This document shows positions 1 through 7,979 of a stretch of DNA of 64,000 nucleotides, piece after piece; positions within the stretch are counted from its first letter, which is position 1, and each line of letters starts with the position of its first letter. Source of the stretch: Staphylococcus sp. MI 10-1553 (GTDB taxonomy: Bacteria; Bacillota; Bacilli; Staphylococcales; Staphylococcaceae); assembly GCF_010365305.1 (NCBI RefSeq), contig NZ_CP048279.1, positions 1,736,001 to 1,800,000 on the forward strand, given 5' to 3'. Made by a program: the position numbers and the translations under genes. The notes beneath the pieces are model-generated. The model saw only the letters and a program-made list of their open reading frames with translations, was not told the DNA's origin and made no database searches.

Positions 1-33
1 ATTTATAGCTAAGCTATCATTTCGTTGAGTCAT
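1..33 (-). CDS. tkt: Transketolase, first 11 codons only
   Basis: The reading frame begins with ATG at 33 behind a strong AAGGAAGG ribosome binding site and runs off the window edge. The visible peptide is MTQRNDSLAIN. This resembles transketolase N termini, and tkt follows the DUF896 gene and sosA in S. aureus. The call therefore rests mainly on gene order, since only 11 residues are visible. Transketolase is the thiamine-diphosphate enzyme of the non-oxidative pentose phosphate pathway. A TATAAT-like -10 lies at 72-77 on the same strand. Confidence 0.6.
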   Translation of the reverse strand, partial: MTQRNDSLAIN

Positions 34-79
34 TTGAAAATCCTTCCTTTCTCATTCCATATCATAATTACATTATAAC

Positions 80-93
80 CGAAACAGTGTTCG
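80..93. promoter_or_regulatory. LexA-box-like palindrome in the tkt promoter region
   Basis: CGAAACAGTGTTCG differs from the staphylococcal LexA box CGAAC-N4-GTTCG at one position. It lies just upstream of a TATAAT-like -10 (72-77, minus strand) for tkt. It may be fortuitous, but the true SOS genes are only 0.8 kb away. Confidence 0.35.
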
Positions 94-137
94 AAACCTA
101 ATAAATGGTACCGCGTTATCCATTATATTCAAAAATA

Positions 138-374
138 CTAACTACGTAATTGATTTTGCTTTTGAACTTCTTTTAATTTTTCAGGCGTTACGTCATTGCC
201 ATTTGGATCAATCACTTTTGTATTTTCGATTTGGCTTTTAAAACTGCTTCTAAACACTTCTAAATACTCACTTCTTAATTGAGATTGTTCTTTTGCTTCC
301 GTTTCAGTAAGTCCTTCACTTTTTTTCTTATTTGCGAGTTCATTGATTCGATTTAACTTTTCTTTACTAAGCAT
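138..374 (-). CDS. DUF896 (YnzC/UPF0291) family small protein
   Basis: This 78-residue soluble protein starts MLSKEKLNRINELANKKK and is made of two charged helices, the hallmark of the DUF896/YnzC family. In Bacillus the relative YnzC sits in the SOS operon yneA-yneB-ynzC. Here, as in S. aureus, it lies just beyond the SOS gene sosA on the same strand. The start at 374 has a GGAGGGGAG ribosome binding site. Molecular function is not known. The sosA-terminator-like hairpin at 586-634 separates it from sosA, so it may be transcribed independently. Confidence 0.85.
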   Translation of the reverse strand: MLSKEKLNRINELANKKKSEGLTETEAKEQSQLRSEYLEVFRSSFKSQIENTKVIDPNGNDVTPEKLKEVQKQNQLRS

Positions 375-585
375 ATGAGCTCCCCTCCGTGATTTTCTTT
401 ACAAAAATATAACAGAAAAATGTTATAAAACCAAATGCTTGAACTTGGCATAAAAGTAAGCGTTATCATGGTTTGAACGTTTTTCTGTTCTAACACTTTT
501 TTGTCGTATAGCATTTCATTTCATCTACTAAAAAGACCATCTCGTGTCGTTTAATCCATTCACATATATTTAAACAAGAAACTAG

Positions 586-634
586 AAAAGACCATAGAGA
601 AGATGACCTGAACCTTTTTCTCTCTATGGTCTTT
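586..634 (-). terminator. Hairpin downstream of sosA
   Basis: A 14-bp stem (AAAGACCATAGAGA with its complement) and a loop of about 20 nt lie directly after the sosA stop. The T-tract is short (TTTT), so termination may be partial. Confidence 0.6.
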
Positions 635-645
635 GTATTGGTTAT

Positions 646-879
646 TTAATGACTCAGCGTCACGGCTACAACGGACTGTTCGTTTGTATGATTGCGCTGC
701 TGTTCGTATTTTTGTTGTTGTTCTGTTTGTGTCGTTTTAAGTTGATGATCTGTCATTTCGTACGTTTGTTCTGTTTTGCTTGCATCAGTGGCGAGTAAAA
801 AGAATGATAAAAATAAGATTAAAGAAATGATAAACACTGACAAGAACAAGTAAACCTCTGAACTTTTAATGTGAAGCAT
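646..879 (-). CDS. sosA: SosA, SOS-induced cell division inhibitor
   Basis: The 77-residue protein (start ATG at 879) has a short N terminus, one transmembrane helix (about residues 9-31, EVYLFLSVFIISLILFLSFF) and an outward-facing polar, Gln-rich tail ending SVVAVTLSH. This is the size and layout of staphylococcal SosA, which blocks division at the membrane during DNA damage. It is divergent from lexA. Its promoter (TTGACA 937-942, TAGATT 914-919, 17-bp spacer) contains a LexA box. A start further upstream (957) would run through the operators and is unlikely. Confidence 0.88.
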   Translation of the reverse strand: MLHIKSSEVYLFLSVFIISLILFLSFFLLATDASKTEQTYEMTDHQLKTTQTEQQQKYEQQRNHTNEQSVVAVTLSH

Positions 880-892
880 CTTCGTCACTCCT

Positions 893-964
893 CGAACGTT
901 TGTTTGTATTAATAATCTAACAGAACGAATGTTCTCTGTCAACACCAAAACGAACAAACGTTTG
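893..964. promoter_or_regulatory. lexA/sosA divergent promoters with three LexA boxes
   Basis: Three 14-bp LexA boxes are visible: CGAACGTTTGTTTG at 893-906, AGAACGAATGTTCT at 922-935 and CGAACAAACGTTTG at 951-964. The second sits in the spacer of the sosA promoter (minus strand -35 TTGACA 937-942, -10 TAGATT 914-919). The third overlaps the lexA -35 (TTGTTA 962-967, -10 TATAAT 985-990, 17-bp spacer). One repressor can therefore silence both directions, and lexA is autoregulated. Confidence 0.92.
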
Positions 965-1023
965 TTAACGTTCGCGTGGTATGTTATAATATCAACAAAT
1001 AGTACTGAGAAGGAGTGTGGAAA

Positions 1024-1647
1024 ATGAGAGAATTAACTAAAAGACAAAGTGAAATATTTGAATTTATTAAACATGTCGTGCAAACAAAAGGGTATCCACC
1101 GAGTGTTCGTGAAATTGGTGAGGCTGTGGGATTAGCTTCAAGTTCGACTGTACATGGGCATTTGTCAAGATTAGAAGAAAAGGGCTATATTCGACGAGAC
1201 CCTACCAAACCCCGCGCTATAGAAATCGTGAATGAATTGATGGGCGAACCTGTGAATATGGAAGAAACAATCTATGTACCTGTCATCGGTAAAGTTACAG
1301 CAGGGACACCTATTTCTGCTATTGAAAATGTTGAAGAGTATTATCCGTTACCCGAACATTTTACATCAACACATAACGGTCAGATTTTTATCCTTAACGT
1401 TGTGGGAGATAGTATGATTGAAGCTGGTATTCTAGACGGAGATAAAGTCATTGTAAGAAGTCAATCGATTGCTGAAAACGGTGACATCATTGTTGCAATG
1501 ACTGAAGAAGATGAAGCTACTGTAAAACGTTTCTACAAAGAAAAAAATCGTTACCGTTTACAACCAGAAAATAGTAGTTTAGAACCTATTTATCTAGAAC
1601 AAGTTACAGTATTAGGTAAAGTCATTGGCTTGTTTAGAGAAATGTAA
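1024..1647 (+). CDS. lexA: LexA SOS repressor/autoprotease
   Basis: The 207-residue protein has a winged-helix N-terminal domain (residues 1-65, [19 protein letters not shown] recognition region). The S24 protease domain shows the Ala-Gly cleavage bond in KVTAGTPI, the catalytic Ser in GDSMIEAG and the catalytic Lys in EATVKRFY. RecA filaments trigger its self-cleavage. I chose ATG 1024, nine bases after AAGGAG; a GTG at 1015 is too close to that site. It stands opposite sosA and is controlled by the LexA boxes upstream. Confidence 0.97.
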   Translation: MRELTKRQSEIFEFIKHVVQTKGYPPSVREIGEAVGLASSSTVHGHLSRLEEKGYIRRDPTKPRAIEIVNELMGEPVNMEETIYVPVIGKVTAGTPISAIENVEEYYPLPEHFTSTHNGQIFILNVVGDSMIEAGILDGDKVIVRSQSIAENGDIIVAMTEEDEATVKRFYKEKNRYRLQPENSSLEPIYLEQVTVLGKVIGLFREM

Positions 1648-1676
1648 TCTTGCGTCCACCACTCCTTCAAAAAAAT

Positions 1677-1710
1677 GGACCTTACAAATTAAATGTAAGG
1701 TCCGCTCTTT
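1677..1710 (+). terminator. lexA terminator
   Basis: GGACCTTACA and its perfect complement form a 10-bp stem with a 7-nt loop, followed by a T-rich stretch. It lies 30 bases after the lexA stop. Confidence 0.8.
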
Positions 1711-1830
1711 CTAATTTTTATTCAGAATTTTTTTCACTTGTATTAAAATATCATCTGGTGTTTTCTTTTTATTCACTGTATTTTGTTGCTTTGAATTATT
1801 CTGCTTTGATGTCATTTGAATCACTTCCAT
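1711..1830 (-). CDS. Small conserved-looking hypothetical protein (up to 39 aa)
   Basis: A short frame on the minus strand encodes a basic peptide ending TPDDILIQVKKILNKN. There are two possible starts. ATG at 1830 has a weak GGGGA upstream; the second ATG at 1815 has GGAAGTG about nine bases upstream and gives 34 residues. The amphipathic, Lys-rich C terminus looks protein-like, and the frame ends exactly at the lexA terminator. I know of no function. Confidence 0.4.
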   Translation of the reverse strand: MEVIQMTSKQNNSKQQNTVNKKKTPDDILIQVKKILNKN

Positions 1831-1863
1831 GAGTGATATTCCCCAAAATTACCATTCAAAACA

Positions 1864-2871
1864 TTAACCAATATAATTTTCTGTCCAATACGGTTGGCGT
1901 TTCTCATTAAAATCTACACCAATACCGATTGTTTTGACGTTTTCATTCAAAATATTTTTACGATGACCACTTGAATTCATTAAGCCATGGTGTGCAAAAA
2001 TCGCACTTGTTTGACCATATGCCAAGTTTTCTGCTGCTGTCTGATATTGATGGCCGTCTTTTTCCATACGATCAAATGGTGATTCACCTTTAAGATTAGT
2101 ATGGTCAAAATATTGATTTTCAGCCATGTCAGTACTATGTTTGCGTGCAGTGTCAGCTAATTTGTCCGAATAGTTAAGGGGTTGCAATCCTTTTTGAACT
2201 CTCTCAGCATTTAATAAATAATAATCTTCCTTCTCAAAACTTTCTTGTAAATATTGAGAAGGTGCCGCATATTGACTGTTCAATCTGTTTTCCATTTGAT
2301 GACTGATTTGCATCAACCCTGTTAATTGATTGTTTTCATGTTGATCATAAAATGCAGTGGTATAAATCCCGTCTTTATCAAAAATATCGTATTCATCATT
2401 GTCATTTTCATAAATAGTGCGGCCTTTTTGAATACCTCCAATTGGTTGACCAAGTTCTTTACGTACCGCTTTTTTAGGTGTTCCGTATTTCACACCACTT
2501 TTTGATGTAACCATATTTTGATTGGTATATAAACCATGCACCTTATTGTCAATATAGCTAACCATGACAAAGTTGCTAAAATCTTGATGATAAACTTCCC
2601 ATTTTGTCCCGTATTCATTACCAATTTCTGACTCAGGTTGACCCAGTTTTTGTTCGACTTCATCACGACTCATGTTCATCTGAATATTTCTAATTGCAAA
2701 ATTTTGTGATTTGGGCTTTTTAAGTGTTGGTTCGTTCGTTTTACCTTCTACAAGTTGATCGATTTGTTGTGTAATCGATGTAGCAATTTTAGAAAATGTT
2801 TCATTCGGCTGAAGTGGTATGAGTAATAAAAGAATGATACCAACAACGGTGATTGAGAGAAATTTTTTGAT
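1864..2871 (-). CDS. CAP-domain (SCP/PR1, YkwD-like) secreted or anchored protein, probable ATC start
   Basis: The 335-residue frame has an N-terminal hydrophobic segment (IKKFLSITVVGIILLLLIPL), a linker, a CAP-associated N domain (about 65-200) and a C-terminal CAP domain. The CAP domain shows LNAERVQKGLQPLNYS, YFDHTN, AAENLAYGQ and SGHRKNILN. Such proteins act outside the membrane; their biochemical role in staphylococci is unclear. No ATG, GTG or TTG precedes the signal segment in frame. The AAGGAG at 2881-2886 points at an ATC codon (2869-2871) nine bases away. An internal ATG at 2679 would discard the signal. It follows guaC by 15 bases, so it is likely cotranscribed. Confidence 0.8.
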   Translation of the reverse strand: MKKFLSITVVGIILLLLIPLQPNETFSKIATSITQQIDQLVEGKTNEPTLKKPKSQNFAIRNIQMNMSRDEVEQKLGQPESEIGNEYGTKWEVYHQDFSNFVMVSYIDNKVHGLYTNQNMVTSKSGVKYGTPKKAVRKELGQPIGGIQKGRTIYENDNDEYDIFDKDGIYTTAFYDQHENNQLTGLMQISHQMENRLNSQYAAPSQYLQESFEKEDYYLLNAERVQKGLQPLNYSDKLADTARKHSTDMAENQYFDHTNLKGESPFDRMEKDGHQYQTAAENLAYGQTSAIFAHHGLMNSSGHRKNILNENVKTIGIGVDFNEKRQPYWTENYIG

Positions 2872-2886
2872 AACGAACAGCTCCTT

Positions 2887-3864
2887 TTAGTCACGATCTC
2901 CGTTAAAGATAGAATTGCGTACGATGACATAATCTACTTTTCTTAAGGCATCTACATCTTTACCACCTGCGTATGAAATCGAACTTTGTAAATCTTCCTG
3001 CATCTCTACAAGAGTATCTTGAAGTGAGCCTTTATGTTCTACAAACATCTTTTTGCCTTCAACATTTTTACGTTCGCCTTTTTGATATTCTGATGCACTA
3101 CCAAAATACTCTTTATATTTTTTACCTTCTATTTCAACTGTTTCACCAGGTGATTCTTCATGAGCAGCAAAGAGGGAGCCAATCATGACCATTGATGCAC
3201 CAAAACGCACTGATTTTGCAATGTCACCATGTGTACGGATACCACCGTCAGCAATAATAGGTTTACGGGCAGCTTTACTACAATGATTGACCGCAGCTAA
3301 TTGCCATCCGCCTGTCCCAAATCCAGTTTTAATTTTCGTAATACAGACACGCCCAGGACCAATACCGACTTTCGTTGCATCAGCGCCAGCATTTTCGAGT
3401 TCTCTCACGCCTTCTGGTGTACCAACATTACCTGCAATTACAAACGCTTTAGGTAAATGCTCCTTAATATATTGAATCATTTCAATCACTTGATCTGAAT
3501 GTCCATGCGCAATATCAATTGTAATATATTCTGGTGTAAGATTCTCAGCTTTCAATGCATCAATAAATTCAAATTCACCTGGTTTAACACCTACAGAAAT
3601 TGAAGCATATAACCCTTTACTTTGCATCTTTTTAACAAATGGTAAACGCGCTTCTTCTTCAAATCGGTGCATAATATAGAAGTAATCATTTTGCGCAAAC
3701 CATTCAGCCAAAGATTCATTCATGACTGTTTGCATATTGGCAGGCACAACTGGCAACTTAAAACGTTTCGGTCCAAATTGTACAGACGTATCGATTTCTG
3801 AACGGCTTTTCACAACACTTTTATTCGGGATGAGTTGGATATCTTCATAGTCAAAAATTTTCAT
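2887..3864 (-). CDS. guaC: GMP reductase
   Basis: This 325-residue TIM-barrel enzyme converts GMP to IMP with NADPH and returns guanine nucleotides to the shared purine pool. The nucleotide-binding and catalytic loop [17 protein letters not shown] carries the active-site Cys. [14 protein letters not shown] is the phosphate-binding segment. It lacks the CBS pair of IMP dehydrogenase, which fits guaC rather than guaB. Start ATG 3864 follows an AAAGGGG site. The CAP-domain gene begins right after its stop. Confidence 0.96.
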   Translation of the reverse strand: MKIFDYEDIQLIPNKSVVKSRSEIDTSVQFGPKRFKLPVVPANMQTVMNESLAEWFAQNDYFYIMHRFEEEARLPFVKKMQSKGLYASISVGVKPGEFEFIDALKAENLTPEYITIDIAHGHSDQVIEMIQYIKEHLPKAFVIAGNVGTPEGVRELENAGADATKVGIGPGRVCITKIKTGFGTGGWQLAAVNHCSKAARKPIIADGGIRTHGDIAKSVRFGASMVMIGSLFAAHEESPGETVEIEGKKYKEYFGSASEYQKGERKNVEGKKMFVEHKGSLQDTLVEMQEDLQSSISYAGGKDVDALRKVDYVIVRNSIFNGDRD

Positions 3865-3944
3865 AAAAAAAGCCCCTTTATCTTTTTATTCCTTTGATAA
3901 TATACTACCTTTAAGGAACAAAGTAAAATAAAGAGGGGATTGAT

Positions 3945-4214
3945 TTACCAACTTGATTTTTTAACGCCAGGAATTTGACCTTTATGTGCATGTTCTCTAA
4001 ATGCAATACGAGACATTTCAAATTTACGTAACACACCACGAGGTCGACCTGTCACTTTACATCTGCGTGTTAAACGTGTTGGTGAAGAATCTCTTGGTAA
4101 TTTTCTTAACGCTTCATAGTCACCTTTTGCTTTTAATTCTCTACGTAGTTCAGCATATTTTGCGACTAATGCTTCTCTTTTTTGCTCTTTTACAATTTTC
4201 GACTTTTTAGCCAT
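3945..4214 (-). CDS. rpsN: 30S ribosomal protein S14, zinc-independent paralog
   Basis: The 89-residue protein [20 protein letters not shown] has the conserved C-terminal [22 protein letters not shown] end of S14. It has only one cysteine ([11 protein letters not shown]), so it cannot form the four-Cys zinc ribbon of the standard short S14. This is the longer form that replaces zinc S14 under zinc starvation in Firmicutes. ATG 4214 has AAGGAG eleven bases upstream; a GTG at 4226 abuts that site. It faces rpmG across a shared region with Zur-like boxes. Confidence 0.93.
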   Translation of the reverse strand: MAKKSKIVKEQKREALVAKYAELRRELKAKGDYEALRKLPRDSSPTRLTRRCKVTGRPRGVLRKFEMSRIAFREHAHKGQIPGVKKSSW

Positions 4215-4233
4215 ATATATGAACACTCCTTAC

Positions 4234-4254
4234 AAATCGTAATCATTTCGTTTT
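4234..4254. promoter_or_regulatory. Zur-like box in front of rpsN
   Basis: AAATCGTAAT-C-ATTTCGTTTT matches the Firmicute Zur consensus (AAATCGTAATnATTACGATTT) perfectly in the left half and well in the right. It lies just downstream of the rpsN -10 (TAATAT, 4257-4262, extended TG; -35 TTGCCA at 4281-4286). Confidence 0.65.
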
Positions 4255-4314
4255 ATATATTAGCACATGCTTCTTCTACTTGGCAAGACTTTAATTGGTG
4301 AAAATAAAAAAGAG

Positions 4315-4367
4315 TTGGCAAAACGCCCTGCACGTGCTAAAATAATAAATCGTAATAGTTTCAATTT
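4315..4367 (+). promoter_or_regulatory. rpmG promoter with Zur-like box
   Basis: The -35 is TTGGCA (4315-4320) and the -10 is TAAAAT (4338-4343) with an extended TG and a 17-bp spacer. Directly downstream, 4347-4367 reads AAATCGTAAT-A-GTTTCAATTT: a perfect left half of a Zur box and 7 of 10 in the right half. Confidence 0.6.
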
Positions 4368-4385
4368 GAAAAGGAGGGACTAGTC

Positions 4386-4535
4386 ATGCGCGTAAATGTA
4401 ACATTAGCATGTACTGAATGTGGTGACCGTAACTACATCACAACTAAAAACAAACGAACTAATCCTGAGCGTATTGAAATGATGAAGTATTGCCCAAGAT
4501 TAAACAAACACACTCTACACAGAGAAACAAAATAA
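4386..4535 (+). CDS. rpmG: 50S ribosomal protein L33
   Basis: The 49-residue protein [20 protein letters not shown] ends in [10 protein letters not shown], typical of L33. It keeps a CTEC pair but only one Cys in the second position (KYCPRLNK), so full four-Cys zinc binding is doubtful. It has a near-perfect AAGGAGG site. Paired with zinc-independent rpsN and Zur-like boxes, it probably belongs to the zinc-starvation set of ribosomal proteins. Confidence 0.95.
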   Translation: MRVNVTLACTECGDRNYITTKNKRTNPERIEMMKYCPRLNKHTLHRETK

Positions 4536-4888
4536 TCATAGTGAACAATCAGTGGCATTGATTTTGCGACGCTTATTTCGCAAGTGCATCAATGCATTAG
4601 CGAGCACGTCACCTTGCTTATAATTAAAATACGACATAAGTCAAATGATTCGAATATCATTTGACTTTTTTATTTATCTTATCATCATACAACTTTTCTA
4701 CATATTGACCACAAAACTGCTTACGCGCTTTGTATCATGATGAAATTTCTCACTTACATTTTCTATTTTCCACACCCTATTTTAATTCTCTAAACATTTT
4801 ATCGCTTTAAAGTCGAAAAATTTTATTGAAACTCATCCCCTTAACAAGTAAAATATATAGAAAGCTAATTGTTGAGGAGAAGATATGT
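4536..4888. other. Intergenic region without a gene (katA position in S. aureus)
   Basis: No open frame with a plausible ribosome binding site is seen. In S. aureus the catalase gene katA lies between rpmG and the amino-acid permease; here only a terminator (4638-4670) and AT-rich DNA remain. Confidence 0.6.
4638..4672 (+). terminator. rpmG terminator
   Basis: A perfect 12-bp stem AAGTCAAATGAT with its complement encloses a 6-nt loop and is followed by TTTTTTATTT. Confidence 0.85.
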
Positions 4889-6340
4889 ATGGAAGAAAAA
4901 AAATTAAGTAGAGGCCTCCAATCAAGGCATATTACAATGATTGCCATTGGAGGCGCGATTGGTACAGGGCTCTTTGTCGCAACTGGCGGCGTAATTGCTC
5001 AAGCTGGTCCAGGTGGCGCGATACTTGCCTATTTGATTATCGGGGTGATGTTATACTTTTTAATGTCATCAATAGGAGAAATGGCAACTTTTTACCCTGT
5101 GTCTGGGGCATTTAGTAGTTATGCCAATCGTTTTGTAGACCCATCTTTAGGTTTTACGATGGGCTGGTTATACTGGACAATTTGGTCTCTAGTAACAAGT
5201 GTTGATATTATCGTTGCATCAAGTGTCATTAATTATTGGGATGCATTTCATTTCTTCTCACCGCTTGTATGGAGTTTAATCTTTTTAGCATTATTATTTT
5301 TAGTGAACATCTTTACCGTCAAAGCGTTTGGTGAAGCTGAGTTCTGGCTTTCTTTAATTAAAGTCGTCACAATCATTATTTTCATCGTATTAGGTATTTT
5401 AATGATTTTCGGTATTTTAGGAGGGCATTATTACGGTTTCAAACACTTTACAACTGGTGAAGCACCATTTGTTGGTGGCATTTCTGGGTTCTTAAGTGTC
5501 TTATTAATTGCAGGTTTTTCCGTTGGTGGGACTGAGGTCGTTGCAGTAACAGCTGGTGAATCAGATAATCCGAAAGCGTCTATGCCACGTGCCATCAAGC
5601 AAGTTTTTTGGCGAATTTTATTATTCTATGTATTGTCTATCGCGGTGATTTCTGCCATTTTAGCTTATACAGATCCAACATTACTCAATCAAAGTGGTTC
5701 AATCGCTCAAAGTCCATTTACGATTGTTTTTGATAGAGTCGGTATCGCTTTTGCAGCTTCTGTGATTAACGCGGTGATTTTAACATCATTACTTTCAGCT
5801 GCAAATTCAGGTGTCTTTACAACAAGTCGTATGTTGTTCTCATTAAGTCAAGATGGACAAGCACCAAGATTTTTAGGTCAAATTCATTCCCGTTCACAAT
5901 TGCCATTACGCGCTTTATACACAACGTTTATTTTCATTGCATCCGTAACGATTTACGCAAACTTTAATCCACAAAGTGTCATGGGCTTACTCAATATTAT
6001 TGGTGCCCTCGTTACATTTGTTTGGGCGTCAAGTATTATTGCTCAAATCAGATTACGACGTGCCATTAAAAAGCAAAATAAAGATATCAATCAATTGTTA
6101 CCATATCAGGCGCCATTTTACCCTGTTGGACCAATTATCGTTATCGCAACGTTGCTATTCTTAATTTTTGGTAGTTCAGCAGAAGCATTTGTTCATTTTG
6201 ATTTAGCTAAATTAGCACAAAACTTTTTACCTATTTTCATTTTATTACTTGTCTATATCGTTCATAAATCGATTCATAAAACACGTATCATCCCACTTGA
6301 AAAGATTGACTTAAGTGAACATGAATCTTATCGAGAGTAG
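4889..6340 (+). CDS. Amino-acid permease, APC superfamily (AAT type)
   Basis: The 483-residue membrane protein has about twelve transmembrane segments. The first carries the substrate-binding motif AIGGAIGTGLFVATGG, and the typical EMATFYPVSGAFSSYA follows. The sequence is in the GABA/lysine/aromatic amino-acid permease branch; the exact substrate cannot be read. ATG 4889 is nine bases after AGGAG, whereas a start at 4826 lacks a site. S. aureus has an equivalent permease at this location. A terminator follows at 6353. Confidence 0.9.
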   Translation: MEEKKLSRGLQSRHITMIAIGGAIGTGLFVATGGVIAQAGPGGAILAYLIIGVMLYFLMSSIGEMATFYPVSGAFSSYANRFVDPSLGFTMGWLYWTIWSLVTSVDIIVASSVINYWDAFHFFSPLVWSLIFLALLFLVNIFTVKAFGEAEFWLSLIKVVTIIIFIVLGILMIFGILGGHYYGFKHFTTGEAPFVGGISGFLSVLLIAGFSVGGTEVVAVTAGESDNPKASMPRAIKQVFWRILLFYVLSIAVISAILAYTDPTLLNQSGSIAQSPFTIVFDRVGIAFAASVINAVILTSLLSAANSGVFTTSRMLFSLSQDGQAPRFLGQIHSRSQLPLRALYTTFIFIASVTIYANFNPQSVMGLLNIIGALVTFVWASSIIAQIRLRRAIKKQNKDINQLLPYQAPFYPVGPIIVIATLLFLIFGSSAEAFVHFDLAKLAQNFLPIFILLLVYIVHKSIHKTRIIPLEKIDLSEHESYRE

Positions 6341-6352
6341 ACTAGAATTAAG

Positions 6353-6380
6353 GAGCCTTCTATGTAGGGCTCTTTTTTTC
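6353..6380 (+). terminator. Permease terminator
   Basis: A short GAGCC/GGCTC stem with a 10-nt loop is followed by eight T residues. Confidence 0.75.
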
Positions 6381-6514
6381 AGCTTCCCTACTTCCATTAT
6401 GATGACATCGCGTTTGAAAGTGTGAATTTCAATAAAAAAACTTGTATATTCCATTTCCTACATATTGCGATTTCATGTATAATTAAATTAATAAATTGTA
6501 AAGGTGGGCACGTG

Positions 6515-6829
6515 ATGATAGGACAAACAAACCTTTTCGATGATGTTTTAAAAACTGAAGAACGCTTTGTCATTGTGGTACAAGTTTTAGAAGAGAAAAA
6601 CGGAAATTTGTTGAAACGTACGTTAAGAGAGTACAGCAGCTTAACTCATGAACAAATGGAAAGTTTATTTCAACATTTAAAAGAGTTGTATTTGGAGACC
6701 GAGTTTGAAGTGTCTCAATCGGCATTTGCCATCACTGTGTACACAAATTTAGATTATGCTGCAGACCAAGTATATGCACATATTAAGCGTCATCGCGGCA
6801 AACATGAGTGGACGCATACCGCGAAATAG
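6515..6829 (+). CDS. Conserved hypothetical protein (104 aa)
   Basis: The protein begins MIGQTNLFDDVLKTEERFVI and is predicted as a small alpha/beta soluble protein, without signal or membrane segment and without recognisable catalytic motif. ATG 6515 or the overlapping GTG 6512 follow AAGGTGGG. I do not recognise a family; the position beside the permease and the phosphatase is as in other staphylococci, so it is probably conserved in the genus. Confidence 0.75.
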   Translation: MIGQTNLFDDVLKTEERFVIVVQVLEEKNGNLLKRTLREYSSLTHEQMESLFQHLKELYLETEFEVSQSAFAITVYTNLDYAADQVYAHIKRHRGKHEWTHTAK

Positions 6830-6925
6830 TTAATCATTTGAAGTGCTCTGTTTAGGAGTGCTTCATTTTTTTACTGCCAAACATATTCAAATGACAACAT
6901 CACCTGACACGATTTAAGAACAAAC

Positions 6926-6974
6926 AAAAAGCAAGGTAGAAATCGTACATTGTTCAACGATTCCCTCTTGCTTT
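6926..6974 (-). terminator. Terminator of the HAD phosphatase gene
   Basis: AAAGCAAG and CTTGCTTT with inner AATCG/CGATT form an interrupted stem. Read on the minus strand it ends in TTTTTGTTTG just after the phosphatase stop. Confidence 0.75.
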
Positions 6975-6985
6975 AATTGGATGGT

Positions 6986-7789
6986 TTATGACAATATTTG
7001 ATCTAACGCGTACGGAATACCCTCTTCATCGTGACTTTTTGTAACCATATGTGCATAAGATTTCACTTCATCTGACGCATTATCCATCGCAACGGCTTTT
7101 CCGACAACTTTAAACATTTCAATATCATTTGCACTGTCACCGAATGCCACCATTTTATTAACGTCTAAATCTAAACGTTTAGCTAATTTTTTTATCGCTT
7201 CTCCTTTAGATACACCTTTACTCATAAATTCAAGGAAAAATGGCTTACTTGTTGTCATATCAACCTCGTTGTCAAATTCACCATTCATTTTTTTAATCAG
7301 TTCTGCAATATGTTCTTCATAATCGACACCCATCACTTTAGGTACAGCGTCTTGAATATAGTCTTTAATATCGTCCACTTTTTTCATTGGCAGTCCTGTC
7401 AACTCTGATTCGATATTCATATATTCATGCTCGCCTTCATAAATAATCGTATCAGCATGGTAAGTTAATACAAAAAGTTCATATTCACGGCAAAAGTCTA
7501 CAATTTTATCGAATTCTGCTTTTTTAATGACTTTTTTCGAAACGACTTCTTCGCTAGAGAGTTCAATCGTTTGAGCCCCGTTGTAACTCATAATATAACT
7601 TCCAAATTCATCCATCTTTAATGCCTTTGCAGTCGGTAACATCCCCGCTGTTGGACGACCTGAGGCAAGTGCGATTTTCACGCCATTTTTTTGAAGTAGC
7701 AATAAATATGCTTTTGTTTTATCAGAGACACGGTTTTCGGAAGTCATTAACGTGTCATCCATGTCCATTACGACTAAATCTGGTTTCAT
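6986..7789 (-). CDS. Cof-type HAD-IIB sugar-phosphate phosphatase
   Basis: The 267-residue protein has HAD motif I (VMDMDDTLM, two aspartates), motif II (ALASGRP), the Lys of motif III and motif IV (AFGDSANDIEMF). The large cap between motifs II and III is the IIB type of Cof/YidA enzymes that dephosphorylate sugar phosphates or flavin-type substrates; the true substrate cannot be inferred. ATG 7789 lies eight bases after AAAGGAG; the upstream TTG at 7807 overlaps that site. It lies just upstream of thrB on the same strand but has its own terminator. Confidence 0.92.
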   Translation of the reverse strand: MKPDLVVMDMDDTLMTSENRVSDKTKAYLLLLQKNGVKIALASGRPTAGMLPTAKALKMDEFGSYIMSYNGAQTIELSSEEVVSKKVIKKAEFDKIVDFCREYELFVLTYHADTIIYEGEHEYMNIESELTGLPMKKVDDIKDYIQDAVPKVMGVDYEEHIAELIKKMNGEFDNEVDMTTSKPFFLEFMSKGVSKGEAIKKLAKRLDLDVNKMVAFGDSANDIEMFKVVGKAVAMDNASDEVKSYAHMVTKSHDEEGIPYALDQILS

Positions 7790-7924
7790 CTCCAAAACTC
7801 CTTTCAATTTGATTTTATCTTACACTAAACGGCAGTAAATTCAAAATGATAGAAGCCTAAATCAAAGCGCGCACATCAAGCTTTTTGACACCATTCTTCC
7901 TCATTCTGAATGTCAATTAACAGG

Positions 7925-7963
7925 AAAAAGACTAGGAAACCATGAACGTCCCCCAGTCTTTCC
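7925..7963 (-). terminator. Terminator of the hom-thrC-thrB operon
   Basis: An AAAGACT/AGTCTTT stem extended by GG/CC lies 15-55 bases after the thrB stop and ends in a T-tract on the minus strand. Confidence 0.7.
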
Positions 7964-7979
7964 GAAAGATATGAATGAC

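Noticed and set aside
1650..1832. Plus-strand 60-codon frame after lexA
   Set aside because: It runs across the lexA terminator, lacks a ribosome binding site and is low-complexity; the minus-strand short frame is the better candidate.
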